From Microvirga sp. 3-52 (GTDB lineage Bacteria; Pseudomonadota; Alphaproteobacteria; Rhizobiales; Beijerinckiaceae): 64,000 nucleotides of DNA. Made by a program: the position numbers and the translations under genes. How positions within the stretch are numbered: the first letter of the stretch is position 1; each line of letters opens with the position of its first letter. The DNA lies in assembly GCF_018383585.1 (NCBI RefSeq), contig NZ_JAHAMK010000002.1, positions 171,395-235,394 on the forward strand, in the 5' to 3' direction. Positions 63,836 through 64,000 of this stretch are shown one piece after another. Below the pieces are notes generated by a model. That model had not been told where the DNA came from, made no database searches, and was given only the letters and a program-made list of their open reading frames with translations.

Positions 63836-63949
63836 TCCCTCCCCCTTGTGGGGAGGGGCTAGGGGTGGGGGTGACGGCGCTGAACTGGACCAGCGTGGCG
63901 CCAACACCCCCACCTCCAACTCCTCCCCACAAGGGGGAGGAGGGCTAGT
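63836..63949. repeat. Large palindromic intergenic repeat
   Basis: TCCCCCTTGTGGGGAGG near 63838 and its inverse CCTCCCCACAAGGGGGAGG near 63921 flank GGGGTGGGGGTG / CACCCCCACC arms, giving a long interrupted hairpin of ~110 bp. A similar motif is scattered in rhizobial genomes. Confidence 0.7.
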
Positions 63950-64000
63950 CCTGCTTTACGAGGCCGCCTCATCAATGCGCCGGCTGCTGCTTCGCCCGGG

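Noticed and set aside
1..64000. CRISPR arrays, insertion sequences, prophage or integrase genes
   Set aside because: No regularly spaced repeats, transposase or integrase-like proteins were seen; all repeats found are single intergenic palindromes.

Overview
The window is a stretch of bacterial chromosome with high GC content. The gene set points to an alphaproteobacterium of the order Hyphomicrobiales (Rhizobiales), most likely in or near Methylobacteriaceae (Microvirga-like). That placement is an inference from gene content. The clues are DivK, a PopZ-type DUF2497 protein, an EipB/DUF1849 envelope protein, DUF1489 and DUF3572 proteins, the AapJQMP amino-acid transporter with metC divergent to it, a phasin with TGC-palindromes upstream, and palindromic intergenic repeats of the kind scattered through rhizobial genomes. 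No phage, transposase, CRISPR array or rRNA was seen.

Layout. 1-9.0 kb: the tail of an alpha/beta hydrolase, adenine deaminase, a probable structured small RNA, divK, DUF3572, dinB, eipB, a RidA-GDPD gene pair, a FemAB-like GNAT protein and an FMN reductase. 9.2-17.7 kb: a clpS-clpA-small membrane protein operon, a phasin, a D-Ala-D-Ala carboxypeptidase with a SPOR domain, a DnaJ-domain membrane protein, a GST and three small genes. 17.7-27.6 kb: a biotin-dependent acyl-CoA carboxylase alpha subunit, mntH behind a palindromic metal-regulator box, valS, popZ, a TolC-type channel, a PCMT-like methyltransferase, tRNA-Cys and tRNA-Asn. 28-35.7 kb: alaX, sseA, aapJQMP and metC. 35.7-42.5 kb: a lipid A/polyprenyl-sugar cassette (ArnT-like, GT2, LAB_N), rtcB, tauE-like and an ECF sigma factor whose N-terminus resembles the anti-sigma factor NepR.

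42.7-53.7 kb is a sugar-catabolism island: xylulokinase, a ribose/arabinose-type ABC importer, an AraD-like epimerase, an AraB-like kinase, a fructokinase, an AGE-family sugar isomerase, and a convergent ribokinase. It can be read as pentose/ketose uptake feeding the pentose phosphate pathway, plus an aldose-to-fructose branch feeding fructose 6-phosphate. L-arabinose isomerase is absent from the cluster. 54-64 kb: a PhoH ATPase, a double cold-shock protein, a zinc-ribbon metallopeptidase, a luciferase-like oxidoreductase, a lone receiver-domain protein, a cytochrome P450 divergent from a TetR regulator with two matched operator-like palindromes between them, a SET-domain methyltransferase, and a mannitol/fructuronate dehydrogenase.

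The observations most worth following up are: (1) the NepR-like segment fused to the ECF sigma factor; (2) a candidate sRNA downstream of divK with an anti-Shine-Dalgarno CCTCCT hairpin loop, its own promoter and its own terminator; (3) the P450/TetR operator pair spaced 30 bp; (4) the paired TGC palindromes in front of the phasin; (5) the araBD-like cluster without araA but with an AGE isomerase.
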